This document shows, piece by piece, positions 17,552 to 26,115 of a stretch of DNA of 64,000 nucleotides. The position numbers and the translations under genes are program-made. The stretch comes from Candidatus Obscuribacter sp. Lineage in GTDB: Bacteria > Cyanobacteriota > Vampirovibrionia > Obscuribacterales > Obscuribacteraceae. The DNA lies in the NCBI GenBank assembly GCA_016718315.1, contig JADKDV010000001.1:1178001-1242000 (forward strand), read 5' to 3'. The notes under the pieces are model-generated. The model worked only from the letters and a program-made list of their open reading frames with translations. It was not told the DNA's origin and ran no database searches. The first letter of the stretch is position 1. Every line of letters begins with the position of its first letter.

Positions 17552-18387
17552 GAGCAGCAGATATGCCGACTCAATCTGACAAGCTCGTAGTCAGTGGTCG
17601 TATCGAAGCACCAGAAACCTATATAACCGCCGCTACTTCATCAAGAGTCAATCAAGTACACGTTAAAGAAGGCGACCATGTGCGCAAAGGTCAGCTGATT
17701 GTCTCACTTGACTCTAGTATTATTAAAACCAAACTAAAAGAAACAGGCTCTGCCATACAACAGGCACAAAGAGCCAGGGCCCAAGCCCAGCAACAGGTGC
17801 AGGCAGTACAGCAAAATATAGCTAAAGCCAAGAAAAAATCTATTTTTGGCAAGATTTTTAGTACAAAAAAAGGCAGACAGGCTGAAGAAGACCGTCTGCG
17901 CGCTCAATACATGCAAGCAAAAATGATGGAAGGGCAGGCACAGGGCGGTCTGGCACAGGCTCAGAGTATGCGCAGTGAGGCCGGTCAAAAACTATCGTAC
18001 TTTAATATAGTCAGCCCCATTGACGGTATCGTCACCATCCGCAGTGCCGATCCTGGAGAAGTAGTTAAAGCCGGGCAGGTCCTCGTCACCTTAGCTGATC
18101 CCTCAGCTGTCTATATGAGAGGCTTTATCCCCGAAGGTAGTATCGCTCATGTCAAACTGGGAGACAGAGCTCATATAGTACTGGACAACAAAACCCAAAA
18201 ACCAATCGAAGCAACTTTGTCTGCGCTAGACAAAGAGCCATCATTTACACCACAAAATGTCTACCTCAAAGAAGATAGAGAGCGTCAGGTCTTTGGCTGC
18301 AAACTGCGTATTGTCAATCCAGATGGCTCGGCAAAAGCCGGCATGCCAGCGGAGGCAACTTTTGACCTCAAGGCAGGCCGTAAATGA
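17542..18387 (+). CDS. HlyD-family membrane fusion protein, main part (frameshifted)
   Basis: A 281-residue frame with the standard membrane-fusion layout: a biotinyl-lipoyl hairpin (VSGRIEAPETYITAATSSRV… VKEGDHVRKGQLIVSLDSS), a long coiled coil rich in Gln and Ala at about residues 60-135, the return lipoyl half (IVSPIDGIVTIRSADPGEVVKAGQVL), and a beta-barrel with the C-terminal region. It links inner-membrane ABC permeases to the outer envelope. It opens with a TTG inside the preceding frame, without ribosome binding site, so the real start is at 17408 and the gene is frameshifted. Its last four bases overlap the ATPase gene. Confidence 0.85.
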   Translation: MGLRAADMPTQSDKLVVSGRIEAPETYITAATSSRVNQVHVKEGDHVRKGQLIVSLDSSIIKTKLKETGSAIQQAQRARAQAQQQVQAVQQNIAKAKKKSIFGKIFSTKKGRQAEEDRLRAQYMQAKMMEGQAQGGLAQAQSMRSEAGQKLSYFNIVSPIDGIVTIRSADPGEVVKAGQVLVTLADPSAVYMRGFIPEGSIAHVKLGDRAHIVLDNKTQKPIEATLSALDKEPSFTPQNVYLKEDRERQVFGCKLRIVNPDGSAKAGMPAEATFDLKAGRK

Positions 18388-20189
18388 CAGTAAGCGCCGC
18401 GACTCAGTCATCTGCCCAAACTCAAACTGGCAGCTCAATTATCACGGTCAAAAACTGCAATAAAACCTTTAAAAGTGGTGCAGTCGGTCTAAAAGACTTT
18501 GAACTCCAAGTTAATGCAGGTGAATTGTTTGGTCTAGTCGGTCCCGATGGTGCCGGTAAAACCACCGCCATAGAGATATTGGCCGGACTGACAAACGCTA
18601 CTTCCGGTAATATCCAGGTACTGAGCAGCCAGCCCCATCAAATCAGACATAAACTTGGCTATGTGCCTCAAGATCTGGCTCTCTATCCAGAGCTTACTGT
18701 GATAGAAAACCTCGAATATGCCTCAGGTCTTTATCAAATCAATGCAAAAGAAGCTAAAGAGCACAGCGACAAGTTTCTCGCGAAATTCCACCTGACCGAT
18801 TTTAAAAACAGACAGGCAGCAAAACTATCTGGTGGTATGAAACAGAATCTAGCTCTCTGCATGGCTCTAGTCGGCAGTCCCGCCCTCCTATTACTGGATG
18901 AACCCACTACAGGTCTTGATCCAATTGCCAGAATCAATCTATGGCAGACTCTACTGGAGCTGTCGGCGGCTGGTACTACAATCCTGGTGGCCACGCCGTT
19001 TTTGGACGAAGCTGAGCGCTGCTCAAAAGTAGGACTGATATACGAAGGCAAAATCCAGGTGATTGGCACTCCAGATGATCTAAAAAAACAGTCTGGTTTA
19101 GCGCGACTGCTTTTAGTAAGCGAAGAAAGAGAAAAACTAGGTCAACTGCAAGATCGACTAAAGAACGAGACGCATCACAAGATAAACTCAATCCAGTCAT
19201 TTGGAGATAGTCTCGAAATCCTAGTAAATCAAAATGACACGGCTGAACTGTCCAAACTAAAGGAGCAGCTCAGCCAGTATGGCCAGGTCAAACAAACTGA
19301 AGCCACAATGGAAAACGTCTTTGTCGACAAGCTCCAAAAGCTCGGACTGAGCGAAAAACCAATAGAAGCGCTAGAAATAAAAAATAGAACTGCCCCCAAC
19401 AAAAATCAAAATGCCATTGAAGCCAGAGGACTGAATAAGACTTTTGGAGATTTTAGTGCGGTGCAGGATGTCTCAGTCAATATTGCCTATGGCGAAATCT
19501 ATGGGCTTTTAGGTGCTAACGGAGCAGGCAAAACTACCACTATCAAGATGCTCTGCGGGCTGCTCAGACCTGATAGCGGCACAATCACTCTGGGAGGCGA
19601 AAACTCACAATTGCGCTCAACAAATTTGAGACGCAAAATCGGCTATATGAGCCAGAAATTTACTCTCTACGACGGATTGACTGTAAAAGAAAACCTGGAA
19701 TTTTACTGTGGCATCTATGAAATCCCTGTAAATGACAGGCAAAGACGCATCCAGTGGGCAATAAAAACAGCCGATATGGCAGGCAAAGAAAATCGTCTGG
19801 TGGGTCAGTTACCCTTTGGCTGGAAGCAGCGTGTAGCTTTTGTTAGCGCTCTAATGCATCAACCAGAAATCTTGTTTTTAGACGAACCAACCGCTGGAGT
19901 CGATCCAGTAGCACGCAGGCAACTCTGGGCTATGATCAAAAAAATGGCACAAGATGGCACCGCTGTGCTCGTTACCACACACTATATGGATGAAGCTGAA
20001 TACTGTAACAGGCTCTCTTTTATGTCAGACTCTCGTCTCATTGTAGAAGGCAGTCCTCACGAAATAAGACAAAAGGGCAAAGCCATAAAGTCTCAGGACG
20101 AAGGCTTAGATGACAGTCTGGATGCCGCCTTTATCAAGCTAGTGGGTCAAGCTCGCCGAGCAGAAGGGGGCAATTATGCAGACAAGTAG
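18384..20189 (+). CDS. ABC exporter ATPase with two fused nucleotide-binding domains (YbhF-like)
   Basis: A 601-residue protein with two ATPase domains. Domain 1 has Walker A GPDGAGKTT (about 53-61), signature LSGGMKQ and Walker B LLLLDEPTTGLDP. Domain 2 starts near residue 345 with Walker A GANGAGKTT (about 377), a degenerate signature LPFGWKQR, and LFLDEPTAGVDP. The same two-domain layout with ABC-2 permeases and a HlyD protein is found in E. coli YbhGFSR, a multidrug/Na-H-type exporter. ATP hydrolysis would drive export; the substrate is unknown. The gene overlaps its neighbours by 4 and 14 bases, showing a tight operon. Confidence 0.88.
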   Translation: MTVSAATQSSAQTQTGSSIITVKNCNKTFKSGAVGLKDFELQVNAGELFGLVGPDGAGKTTAIEILAGLTNATSGNIQVLSSQPHQIRHKLGYVPQDLALYPELTVIENLEYASGLYQINAKEAKEHSDKFLAKFHLTDFKNRQAAKLSGGMKQNLALCMALVGSPALLLLDEPTTGLDPIARINLWQTLLELSAAGTTILVATPFLDEAERCSKVGLIYEGKIQVIGTPDDLKKQSGLARLLLVSEEREKLGQLQDRLKNETHHKINSIQSFGDSLEILVNQNDTAELSKLKEQLSQYGQVKQTEATMENVFVDKLQKLGLSEKPIEALEIKNRTAPNKNQNAIEARGLNKTFGDFSAVQDVSVNIAYGEIYGLLGANGAGKTTTIKMLCGLLRPDSGTITLGGENSQLRSTNLRRKIGYMSQKFTLYDGLTVKENLEFYCGIYEIPVNDRQRRIQWAIKTADMAGKENRLVGQLPFGWKQRVAFVSALMHQPEILFLDEPTAGVDPVARRQLWAMIKKMAQDGTAVLVTTHYMDEAEYCNRLSFMSDSRLIVEGSPHEIRQKGKAIKSQDEGLDDSLDAAFIKLVGQARRAEGGNYADK

Positions 20190-21303
20190 AATAGGCGTCC
20201 AGGTAAAAAAAGAATGGCGCGAGTTTTTAAGAGACAAGCTCAGCCTCTCACTAGCTTTTATATTGCCTCTATTTGCTTTGCTTATTTTTGGTTGGGGCAT
20301 CAGACTGGAAGCCAAAAACGTGCCTCTAGTAGTGAGAGATCTCGATAACACATCTATCAGTCGTGAATATGTCGAAAGACTCTATGCCACCAATCTCTTT
20401 AGACCAGTGCCAAACAAATACAGTAATCTACAGGAAAACATCGACCGCAACTTAGCCAAAGCGGCAGTGACTGTGCCCGAAGGCTTTGCCCGGCACGTCT
20501 TAAGACAAGAAAAGGCACCGGTCCAAATTGAAATAGACGGTACTGACATTGCCAACGCCCAGATAATATTTAACAGCCTCAAAGCAGCCAACTCATATTT
20601 TGGTGCCATCCTACAGACTGTTAGAGAGCCAGACCAGTCACCGCGCATAGTAGCACCACAAACTCGCATTTGGTTTAACCCGGGCCGCGAAGAATCACTA
20701 TTTATAGTACCTGGATCATTTGGTGTGATTTTCTGGATGTTTCCCGGACTGCTTGCAGCAGTGGCTGCCAGTAGAGAAAAAGAGCAAGGCACTCTGGCCA
20801 GAGTCTATGCCGCTAATATGTCAGCCTTTGAGTATATGGCTGGCAAAGCAATAGTCTACACAGCGGTTGGCACAGCCATGACCATCCTGGTACTTGTGGC
20901 ATCGATGCTGGTGTTTGGCGTCTATCCTCGCGGCGGGCTATTACAACTGTTCATTGGTGTAGGAGTTGGATTTCCGCTCTATATTCTAACTTCAGTAATA
21001 TTTGGTCTTTGTATGGGCACATTTGCCAGTACGCAAACTACCGCCGTGCAAGCTACTTCCACCCTCGGATTTTTTCCTTGCCTGCTTCTATCGGGCTTCG
21101 TTTATCCAATTTCCAATATTCCTTTTCCGCTATCGCTCTTTTCGCTAGTGGTGCCAGCACGGTACTTTATCGAGCTGACCCGGGATACCTTTGTCAAAGG
21201 AGTCAATGCCACACTCTATGTCCCCTTTGTTTTGGCGCTCTTTTGTCTGTTTATGTCAGCACTTATGTACATGCGCACCAGGCGTATGCAATATGAGGAT
21301 TAG
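20176..21303 (+). CDS. ABC-2 type permease (YbhS-like)
   Basis: A 375-residue permease. A first membrane helix at about residues 22-40 (LSLALAFILPLFALLIFGWG) is followed by a large external domain of about 130 residues, then five helices in the second half, including FGVIFWMFPGLLAAVAASREKEQGT and the conserved E-K-E-x-G-T cytoplasmic loop. It forms half of the translocation channel with the next gene. GGGGG lies before the ATG, and the start is inside the end of the ATPase gene. Confidence 0.85.
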   Translation: MQTSRIGVQVKKEWREFLRDKLSLSLAFILPLFALLIFGWGIRLEAKNVPLVVRDLDNTSISREYVERLYATNLFRPVPNKYSNLQENIDRNLAKAAVTVPEGFARHVLRQEKAPVQIEIDGTDIANAQIIFNSLKAANSYFGAILQTVREPDQSPRIVAPQTRIWFNPGREESLFIVPGSFGVIFWMFPGLLAAVAASREKEQGTLARVYAANMSAFEYMAGKAIVYTAVGTAMTILVLVASMLVFGVYPRGGLLQLFIGVGVGFPLYILTSVIFGLCMGTFASTQTTAVQATSTLGFFPCLLLSGFVYPISNIPFPLSLFSLVVPARYFIELTRDTFVKGVNATLYVPFVLALFCLFMSALMYMRTRRMQYED

Positions 21304-21305
21304 TC

Positions 21306-22364
21306 ATGACTTTTAACTTACTTAACGGACTGAGAGCCAGTCGCCTTTGGGTTTTGACTGTCAAAGAGAGCAAGGAGATATTGCGCAACAAGTACCTCCT
21401 GTTTTTGATCACAATACCACCAGTGGTGCAGCTGTTAATTCTGGGAGCTTCGCTAGATCCGCAGGTACGCAACACCTCAGTGCTATATGTAGACCACAGT
21501 CAGAGCCAGTCCAGCCGGGAGCTGATAGACCAGTTAGCGGGAGCAATTGTATTTAAAGATATCAAAGCGGCCCGGGACGAGGCCTCTATCAAAAGTCAAC
21601 TGGAGCAAGGCAAAGTCAATATGGGCTTGATTATCCCCTCCGATTTTGCCAGACAGATAGCTGCGCGCGAGCCCGCCCAGGTACAAGTCCTGATAGACGG
21701 AGCAGACGCCTACAGTGCCGGCATTGGCAATGGCTATATGCAACGCACATTAAATGACTTCCGTCCCTCATCTTATCCCACTAACGAGCTGACCAAAAAC
21801 CCAATTGAGCCTGATACAAAAATTTTGTACAACCCCGGTCAAGTCAGTAGCTGGTTTTTTGTGCCCGGAGTACTGGGAGCCTGCCTCACCCTGGTATCGA
21901 CATTGATAGCCTCAGCCTCTGTCCTCAAAGAGCGCGAAAAAGGCACGATGGAACAGCTTTTGATGACACCAGCCAGTACTGGCGAAATACTCCTGGCCAA
22001 GTTTTTGCCTCTGGTATTCTTTTTGCTTGTGGATGTAATACTGGCTCTAGCAGCTGCCAATGTCTTTTTTGGTATGCCAATTAGAGGCAGCTATCCGTTT
22101 TTACTGATTGCCTCAGCACTCTATGCCTTTGTCGGCATCGGCTTTGGTATGCTGCTGGGCTCGGTTTGCCAGAGCCAGAGACAGGCACAGCTAACGTCCT
22201 TTTTTATCAACATCCCGCTGATTTTGTTGTCGGGCACGGTGGTACCCTTTGACACGATGCCAGCACTGATGCAAACTATCAGTTATATAGACCCATTGCG
22301 CTATTATGCAGTGATTGCCCGGGAGTTATCCTCAAAGGCTCTGGTATCAATATCCTCTGCCTGA
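21306..22364 (+). CDS. ABC-2 type permease (YbhR-like), C-terminus frameshifted
   Basis: A 352-residue frame with the same layout as the preceding permease: helix near residue 25, large external loop, then helices including SSWFFVPGVLGACLTLVSTL and the EREKGTMEQLLMTP loop. It stops after RELSSKALVSISSA, but homologues continue with another hydrophobic helix. In the +1 frame from about 22339 to 22440 the sequence LWYQYPLPELAWLTLFAILV followed by SALRFKRQNS provides just that helix and a basic tail. The intact gene therefore most likely ends at the TAG at 22438-22440, two bases before the next ATG. It begins two bases after the previous permease. Confidence 0.8.
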   Translation: MTFNLLNGLRASRLWVLTVKESKEILRNKYLLFLITIPPVVQLLILGASLDPQVRNTSVLYVDHSQSQSSRELIDQLAGAIVFKDIKAARDEASIKSQLEQGKVNMGLIIPSDFARQIAAREPAQVQVLIDGADAYSAGIGNGYMQRTLNDFRPSSYPTNELTKNPIEPDTKILYNPGQVSSWFFVPGVLGACLTLVSTLIASASVLKEREKGTMEQLLMTPASTGEILLAKFLPLVFFLLVDVILALAAANVFFGMPIRGSYPFLLIASALYAFVGIGFGMLLGSVCQSQRQAQLTSFFINIPLILLSGTVVPFDTMPALMQTISYIDPLRYYAVIARELSSKALVSISSA

Positions 22365-22440
22365 ATTAGCCTGGCTTACACTCTTTGCCATCCTGGTACC
22401 CTCTATCAGCGCCCTGCGTTTTAAGAGACAAAATAGCTAG
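22339..22440 (+). other. Displaced C-terminal coding segment of the YbhR-like permease
   Basis: In the reading frame one base ahead of the permease frame, these bases encode LWYQYPLPELAW, a hydrophobic helix and the basic tail RFKRQNS before TAG. They lack a start codon and are best read as the end of the permease gene after a one-base shift near 22335-22341. Confidence 0.6.
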
Positions 22441-22441
22441 A

Positions 22442-22939
22442 ATGAAAAATCCTGGACCTGTGCCTAATTTTTATCAAACAGAAGACTGGCTAATGAGAGG
22501 CGGTCAGCCCTCAGCAGAGGGGCTTAAAGAACTAAAAGAAAAAAATGTCAAAACCATAGTCAATCTTAGATGGAAAGGACAGGCCATCGAATGGGAAAAG
22601 AAAATAGTCTTAGAGCTTGGCATTGATTTTATCCATATTCCGCTAAATTACTGGACGCTGCCAACAGCCAGTCATTTTGATCAATTTTTGAGTTATGTCG
22701 ATGATCCACAAAAGCGACCACTATTTGTGCACTGCTATCACGGCGCTGACCGCACTGGTTTATTTATCGCACTTTATCGCATTGCCCGCTGCGGCTGGAC
22801 AATTGATCAAGCATACGATGAGATGGTCAGTTGTGGCTTTCACCGATTTAAGACGAGACATTTCAAATGGGCTCTCAAGCTTTTGGCAGCCTATGCCAGA
22901 CAACGCCATGCAGCCTATTGCAAACTAACACCTGAATGA
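22442..22939 (+). CDS. Dual-specificity/tyrosine phosphatase-like protein
   Basis: A 165-residue protein with the catalytic HCX5R signature HCYHGADRTG near residue 99 and an upstream Asp in the WPD-like loop (YWTLPTASHFD). The first region (RGGQPSAEGLKELKEKNVKTIVNLR) is typical of small dual-specificity phosphatases. It would remove phosphate from Tyr, Ser/Thr or another phosphorylated ligand. The ATG at 22442 lies two bases after the reconstructed end of the permease, so it is probably in the exporter operon. Its end overlaps the convergent YchJ-like gene by 25 bases. Confidence 0.85.
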   Translation: MKNPGPVPNFYQTEDWLMRGGQPSAEGLKELKEKNVKTIVNLRWKGQAIEWEKKIVLELGIDFIHIPLNYWTLPTASHFDQFLSYVDDPQKRPLFVHCYHGADRTGLFIALYRIARCGWTIDQAYDEMVSCGFHRFKTRHFKWALKLLAAYARQRHAAYCKLTPE

Positions 22940-23349
22940 TAAAACCAGCGGCCGTCATGCTTGTAAAACTGGCTCTTCTCGCTCAAACTGACATCATTGC
23001 CCTGAGCGTTTAAGTGCGCCTTAAAAGAGACAGTAGCACTGTCTGTACCATCAACAAACTCAATTATGGTAAGACCAGTAAAAGTCATTTGACTGCTAAA
23101 CAGCAAAATTTCTTTGAGCCATTTTTGCGTATCGCTCTGATAGAGATCGCCAGCCGGATCTGTGGTGTCGACTATATATTTGGCTAGAGACAAACTGTAA
23201 GCAGCATAACGAGAGCGCATCAGAGCCAGGGCATCGGGCGCTGCGGCGCCATCATGCAAAGGTTGACAGCACTTGTGATAAAGTTTGCCACTATAGCAAG
23301 CGCAGGTATCAAACTTAGATGGTTTAATGGCTTTTGGCATAAAGCACAT
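22915..23349 (-). CDS. YchJ-like (UPF0225) SEC-C motif protein
   Basis: A 144-residue protein with the N-terminal SEC-C metal-binding motif CACYSG…HKCCQ (C-x-C-x8-C-C), followed by ALMRSRYAAYSLSLAKYIVDTTDP, which is the strongly conserved core of the YchJ/UPF0225 family, and a beta-rich NTF2-like domain. The family function is unknown; the zinc motif suggests protein or nucleic-acid binding. An inner ATG three codons later (MPKAIKPS) is an alternative start. Its start overlaps the end of the beta-propeller gene by 26 bases, so the two are probably co-transcribed. Confidence 0.82.
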   Translation of the reverse strand: MCFMPKAIKPSKFDTCACYSGKLYHKCCQPLHDGAAAPDALALMRSRYAAYSLSLAKYIVDTTDPAGDLYQSDTQKWLKEILLFSSQMTFTGLTIIEFVDGTDSATVSFKAHLNAQGNDVSLSEKSQFYKHDGRWFYHSGVSLQ

Positions 23350-24751
23350 CGTCTGATTTACGTCCGATTACAGCTTGCTCAAAGACAAAAGTATCGAGGT
23401 TGAGTATGCCAATTGTATCGGTGGCATTACTTGTCACATACAGTCTTTTACCAGCCTCATCTAAACTGATAGCCCCAGGAAAATCCACATCCATAGGTAG
23501 TTTTACTTCTTTGAGTTTGTTTTTGGTGGCAGTATCAAAAGCAGTGATAGTGTTATCCTTGGCACAAGCCAAATAAAGCACTTTACCATCACTACTGAGA
23601 GCAAGACCTGTGGGTCCGTTGCCGGTCTTGATACCAGCTAAAGCCATCCTCTTTACGATATCGATAATGACAATATGATTGGATGACTTGCAAGAGACAT
23701 AGGCATATTTGTTATCGGCCGATACCACAATACTGTTAGGCGACGCTCCCACATTAATAGTGGCAATAAGCTTTTGATTCATCGTCGAAATAATACTGAC
23801 CTGTCCGGTAGGTACATTTAAGACCAGCACCGAATTACCATTGGGTGTCATAACGAGGCGCGAAGGACCAGGCGGTACTTTGGTCTTGAGCAGCACTCGA
23901 CCGCTCTCAGTCTCGACACAGTCCACAAGTCCGGTGGCACTCTCAGTGACATAGAGCAAACGTCCATTAGGTATGGCTGCCACTGCCTTTGGTGCCGATT
24001 TTGGTGGCAAGTCAATTTGACGCCCGGCAAAGTCACGTGCTGCTGTATTAAAAATCAAAACTCTCGATTTAGTCTGGTCGGCAATATAGAGATTGTTCTC
24101 TATTTGCACCATTCCCAAAGGTGTGCCTTCAGTAGGGAATTCAGCTATTTTTTTGTTGGTCTTTTGATCCACAAGGATAATTGAGCCAGATGCTGGGGAA
24201 GTAATATACACACCGCCCAGACCATGCTTGGGAATACTGGCTGGCGAAGCCGACTTTTTGTCACCAGATATAGTGATACCCAGATCACCGATGATTGGTT
24301 TAAAATCTGGGGAGAGCACAAATTCTTCAGGCACAATCAAATCAGATGGCATTTTGCCAGCGAGAATAGCCTTTTTATATTTTTCTTCAAGACCAGCCAG
24401 TGGCAAAATCGTCCTGAATCCAGGCTTTTTTAGCACTCGAGCAAAAACCATGCCGTTCTCAAGCAAGATCAAGTCCGGGTCGGTGCCTTTAGATTGCACC
24501 ACACCTGCTACTTTGAGATTACCGGGATTGGATGATGTATAGCCCACTGGCAAAATCGGTAGATAAAGCTCACCGCTCGTCAGTACAATGGCACCATCGA
24601 GACGTATTTTAGCGCTGGGCAAATAGGTCTTAAGACTGGCCGTTAAATTGGCTGGCATGCGCGTAGCAAAGGCAGGACTAAATCCCAGCCCAGTACAAAC
24701 AATCAGACAAAAGCAAAGAGAGACTATTCTATTAGAGCCCCGCATAGGCAT
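23324..24751 (-). CDS. Secreted YVTN-type beta-propeller protein
   Basis: A 475-residue protein with a signal peptide ending near residue 29 (GFSPAFATR). After about 170 residues of another domain come seven or so repeats of the YVTN/surface-layer type, each with a VYVTSxxSxxIxIID-like blade and NGPTGLALSSDGKVLYLA-like loop. These propellers occur in exported proteins and often bind partners or act as scaffolds. The N-terminal domain has no motif I recognise. It lies directly upstream of dnaJ's end and reads in the same direction. Confidence 0.75.
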   Translation of the reverse strand: MPMRGSNRIVSLCFCLIVCTGLGFSPAFATRMPANLTASLKTYLPSAKIRLDGAIVLTSGELYLPILPVGYTSSNPGNLKVAGVVQSKGTDPDLILLENGMVFARVLKKPGFRTILPLAGLEEKYKKAILAGKMPSDLIVPEEFVLSPDFKPIIGDLGITISGDKKSASPASIPKHGLGGVYITSPASGSIILVDQKTNKKIAEFPTEGTPLGMVQIENNLYIADQTKSRVLIFNTAARDFAGRQIDLPPKSAPKAVAAIPNGRLLYVTESATGLVDCVETESGRVLLKTKVPPGPSRLVMTPNGNSVLVLNVPTGQVSIISTMNQKLIATINVGASPNSIVVSADNKYAYVSCKSSNHIVIIDIVKRMALAGIKTGNGPTGLALSSDGKVLYLACAKDNTITAFDTATKNKLKEVKLPMDVDFPGAISLDEAGKRLYVTSNATDTIGILNLDTFVFEQAVIGRKSDDVLYAKSH

Positions 24752-24760
24752 CAGTCCTGA

Positions 24761-26038
24761 CTATTCGCCTTTTGGTCTAAAAACATCGACTAGCTTTTCA
24801 AAGATATTTTCATCATCTTTTTTATCTTCGTCAGCGTTTTTGTCGCCGTTCTTTTTTTTTGACTTTTTGTTGTCGTGCTTTTTGCCTTCGCTCTTTGCTT
24901 CAGTGCCGTTATCCGACTCCACCTTAGCTTTGGCTTCAGGTTCTATAGTTAGCTTTTCGCCTCTCAGCTCAGCTAGCTTTTTGAGCAGTTCTTTTTCTTC
25001 GTTGGAGAGCTTTGATGGCGTCTCTACAAATACGTGGACGATTTGATCGCCGCGGCGTCCAGTTTGACCGATATAAGGCACACCTAGCTCACGCATGGCA
25101 AGCTGTGTACCAGATTGCACACCGGCAGGTATCTTAAGTACTTTAGTGCCTTCTACGGTGGGGACGTGGATCTCAGCACCAAGAGCGGCTTGAGCAAAGC
25201 CAACTGGTTGGCGGATATGGATGGTAAAACCATCGCGCAAAAACTGTTTATGCTCTCTGACATGGACGACCACAAATAGATCGCCATAAGGTCCACCCTT
25301 AGCGCCTTTATCACCAGCTTGTGAGAGTCTCAGTCTGGTACCGTCATCGATACCAGCAGGGACTTTTACGTCAAACTCACGAGGCTTGCGTGTCTGTCCA
25401 GCACCTTTGCAATCTTTGCATGGTTTGTCGATTTTTTTGCCCGCGCCCTGACAATCAGGACAGCTTATAACCTGATAGCTCTGCATAAAGAGCATATTGA
25501 CCATCTGTCTGACTTGACCCTGACCGTTGCAGGTGGCGCAAGTACTGGTCTGACTGCCTGGCGATGCACCAGAGCCTTCGCAAGTACCGCAATCTTCAAG
25601 ACGTCTGACTGTAACTTTCTTTTCTACACCAAAGATGGCATCCAAAAATTCAATCTCAAGATCGTACTTGAGGTGAGAGCCCTGTCTGGGTCCGCTACGG
25701 GCTTGTTGGCCAAAGCCACCACCGCCGCGCATACCGCCGCCAAAGAGGGCGTCGATAATGTCTTCAAAGCCAAAGCCCTGCATGTTGCTAAAATCGACGT
25801 TATCGTAGTCACGAGTGCCTTTGACACCTTCATGACCATAACGATCGTAGGCTGCTTTTTTCTGCTCATCCGAGAGTACTTCGTAGGCCTCGGCTAGCTC
25901 CTTAAAAGCTGCTTCATCGCCACTATCTTTGTTATCGGGGTGCAATTGTCTTGCTCTATTGCGAAAAGATTTTTTGATCTCATCGCCTGAAGCTGTGCGA
26001 GTGACACCAAGAACTTCGTAATAATCGCGCTTTGCCAT
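24761..26038 (-). CDS. dnaJ: Chaperone DnaJ
   Basis: A 425-residue DnaK co-chaperone that stimulates DnaK ATPase and binds unfolded proteins. The J domain has HPDNKD in place of the exact HPD tripeptide context (HPD near residue 33), then a Gly/Phe-rich stretch, four CxxCxGxG zinc motifs (CGTCEGSG, CATCNGQG, CPDCQGAG, CKDCKGAG) and the substrate-binding beta domains. The C-terminus has a long Lys/Glu/Asp-rich tail of about 60 residues not typical of DnaJ. The ATG at 26038 is preferred to a TTG three codons upstream. It follows dnaK in the same direction. Confidence 0.93.
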   Translation of the reverse strand: MAKRDYYEVLGVTRTASGDEIKKSFRNRARQLHPDNKDSGDEAAFKELAEAYEVLSDEQKKAAYDRYGHEGVKGTRDYDNVDFSNMQGFGFEDIIDALFGGGMRGGGGFGQQARSGPRQGSHLKYDLEIEFLDAIFGVEKKVTVRRLEDCGTCEGSGASPGSQTSTCATCNGQGQVRQMVNMLFMQSYQVISCPDCQGAGKKIDKPCKDCKGAGQTRKPREFDVKVPAGIDDGTRLRLSQAGDKGAKGGPYGDLFVVVHVREHKQFLRDGFTIHIRQPVGFAQAALGAEIHVPTVEGTKVLKIPAGVQSGTQLAMRELGVPYIGQTGRRGDQIVHVFVETPSKLSNEEKELLKKLAELRGEKLTIEPEAKAKVESDNGTEAKSEGKKHDNKKSKKKNGDKNADEDKKDDENIFEKLVDVFRPKGE

Positions 26039-26115
26039 AGTTTCCAAGAGAACCTTACTCCGTCAGTGGAGCTATTTTATCAAGAGGAACAAATAGTTAG
26101 ATTGACAGCCGCTCA

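Noticed and set aside
17530..17560. Programmed -1 frameshift at the HlyD T run
   Set aside because: The sequence does not fit the classical X-XXY-YYZ slippery heptamer in the right frame; a missing base is simpler, and other splits exist in the window.
24648..25046. Long plus-strand frame opposite dnaJ and the propeller gene
   Set aside because: Ser/Phe-rich composition is the shadow of the Lys/Glu-rich dnaJ tail on the other strand.
25514..25897. Plus-strand frame of 127 codons inside dnaJ
   Set aside because: It is antisense to the zinc and J-domain region of dnaJ, which is clearly the coding strand.
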